This document shows positions 5,430 to 6,086 of a stretch of 6,086 nt of DNA, piece by piece. The DNA lies in NCBI GenBank assembly GCA_910577805.1, contig CAJTOE010000145.1:1-6086 (forward strand). Direction: 5' to 3'. Numbering within the stretch: position 1 is the stretch's first letter; each line of letters opens with the position of its first letter. The notes beneath the pieces were generated by a model, which saw only the letters and a program-made list of their open reading frames with translations, was not told the DNA's origin and did not search any database. The translations under genes and the position numbers were made by a program. The stretch is from an uncultured Oscillospiraceae bacterium. Lineage in GTDB: Bacteria; Bacillota; Clostridia; Oscillospirales; Oscillospiraceae.

Positions 5430-6086
5430 AAACCTTATATTTGGACTGCGGCATGGGGGCCGCTGGAGATATGCTGGCGGCGGCGCTGCTGGAGCTGCTT
5501 CCCGACCCCGGCGCGTTTGTAGCGGAGCTGAATGTTTTGGGCTTTCCTGGAGTCCACATCCGGACGGAGCCTGCGGTAAAGTGCGGCATTACCGGGACTC
5601 ATTTTGCGGTCACGGTACACGGCCAGGAGGAGGGCCACGGGCAGCATCACCACCATCATCATCATGAGCATGAACATAAACACGCGCATGAGCATCATCA
5701 TAGCGGCCTGCATGAAATCGAGCATATCGTGCAGGGACATCTGGCCCTGCCGGAGCGGGTCAAGCGGGATGTGTTAGCCGTCTACCGGCAGCTGGCGGAG
5801 GCCGAGAGCCACGCCCACGGCATACCCGTCTCCGACATCCACTTCCACGAGGTAGGCACCATGGACGCGATTGCGGACATCACGGCGGTCTGCCTGCTGA
5901 TGGACCGGTTAGCTCCCGGCAAAGTGATTGCCTCCCCAGTCCATACAGGCAGCGGTCAAGTCCGCTGTGCCCACGGCATTTTACCCGTCCCCGCCCCCGC
6001 CACCGCTTATCTGCTCCGGGACGTGCCCATCTACGGCGGAACCGTCCAGGGAGAGCTTTGCACGCCCACCGGCGCGGCGCTCCTCA
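5426..6086 (+). CDS. larC: LarC, CTP-dependent nickel insertase (N-terminal 220 residues, cut by the window edge)
   Basis: LarC (DUF111 family) inserts Ni into the dithio-pyridinium mononucleotide, forming the NPN cofactor with CTP hydrolysis to CMP. The frame is open from ATG 5426 to the right edge with no stop, covering about half of a typical LarC of around 400 residues. Family features are the N-terminal LYLDCGMGAAGDMLAAALLE (4-23), SDIHFHEVGTMDAIADI (136-152) and ASPVHTGSGQVRCAHGILPV (169-188), followed by PAPATAYLL and ELCTPTGAALL at the edge. Between the first and second blocks lies a His-rich linker (74-92, 14 of 19 residues His). The start is set by GGAGGG and the ATGA overlap with larB. 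In L. plantarum the protein is made from larC1 and larC2 by a programmed frameshift. This window stops within the larC1-like half, so whether this gene is single or split cannot be seen. Confidence 0.94.
   Translation, partial: MKTLYLDCGMGAAGDMLAAALLELLPDPGAFVAELNVLGFPGVHIRTEPAVKCGITGTHFAVTVHGQEEGHGQHHHHHHHEHEHKHAHEHHHSGLHEIEHIVQGHLALPERVKRDVLAVYRQLAEAESHAHGIPVSDIHFHEVGTMDAIADITAVCLLMDRLAPGKVIASPVHTGSGQVRCAHGILPVPAPATAYLLRDVPIYGGTVQGELCTPTGAALL
5645..5701 (+). repeat. CAT/CAC codon repeat encoding a histidine-rich tract in LarC
   Basis: Nineteen codons, 14 of them CAT or CAC, open with seven consecutive His and continue as His alternating with Glu, Lys and Ala before a final His triplet (LarC residues 74-92). 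One further His lies just before it (residue 71). CAT dominates, so the stretch is locally AT-richer than the rest of the gene. Such a tract would bind nickel or other divalent metals and fits a store or relay next to the insertase. The simple repeat could also vary in length by slippage. Confidence 0.85.

Noticed and set aside
5645..5701. The His run as a cloning tag or vector contamination
   Set aside because: It is internal to LarC, interrupted by Glu, Lys and Ala, uses mixed CAT/CAC codons and is flanked by conserved LarC sequence on both sides.
5435..5740. A minus-strand frame encoding a strikingly Met-rich protein with runs of Met
   Set aside because: It is the reverse complement of the LarC histidine tract (CAT reads ATG on the other strand). 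The Met runs are an artefact of a conserved coding gene on the + strand.

Overview
The window is a dense, GC-rich stretch, read entirely on the + strand, with seven genes running head to tail. Six junctions overlap by 4 or 11 bases, and the only gap between genes is 23 bases (113-135). Base composition, strong GGAGG-type ribosome binding sites, frequent GTG/TTG starts and the protein sequences suggest a high-GC anaerobic Firmicute, perhaps an Oscillospiraceae-like gut clostridium. That placement is an inference from style, not from a marker gene.

First half (1-3935): an ABC importer of the oligopeptide/dipeptide/nickel (Opp/Dpp/Nik) class. In order it has the last 36 residues of an upstream protein (probably the substrate-binding lipoprotein), a DppD/NikD-type ATPase, a DppF/NikE-type ATPase, a DppB/NikB-type permease and a DppC/NikC-type permease.

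Second half (3932-6086): larE, larB and the 5' part of larC. These three enzymes make the nickel-pincer nucleotide (NPN) cofactor of lactate racemase and related LarA-family enzymes. By the known pathway, LarB carboxylates the pyridinium ring of nicotinic acid adenine dinucleotide (NaAD) and releases AMP. LarE converts the two carboxylates to thiocarboxylates. LarC inserts nickel using CTP.

The first lar gene overlaps the last transporter gene by 4 bases, so importer and cofactor genes almost certainly share a transcript. The simplest reading is that the importer brings in nickel, free or chelated, for LarC. No LarA-type client enzyme lies in the window, so which reaction the cofactor serves here is unknown. 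LarE carries the Cys-X2-Cys plus Cys arrangement expected of the [4Fe-4S]-dependent LarE class, and LarC has a very dense histidine tract. No RNA genes, mobile elements, CRISPR arrays, terminators or clear promoters were seen. No gene-free stretch exceeds 300 bases.
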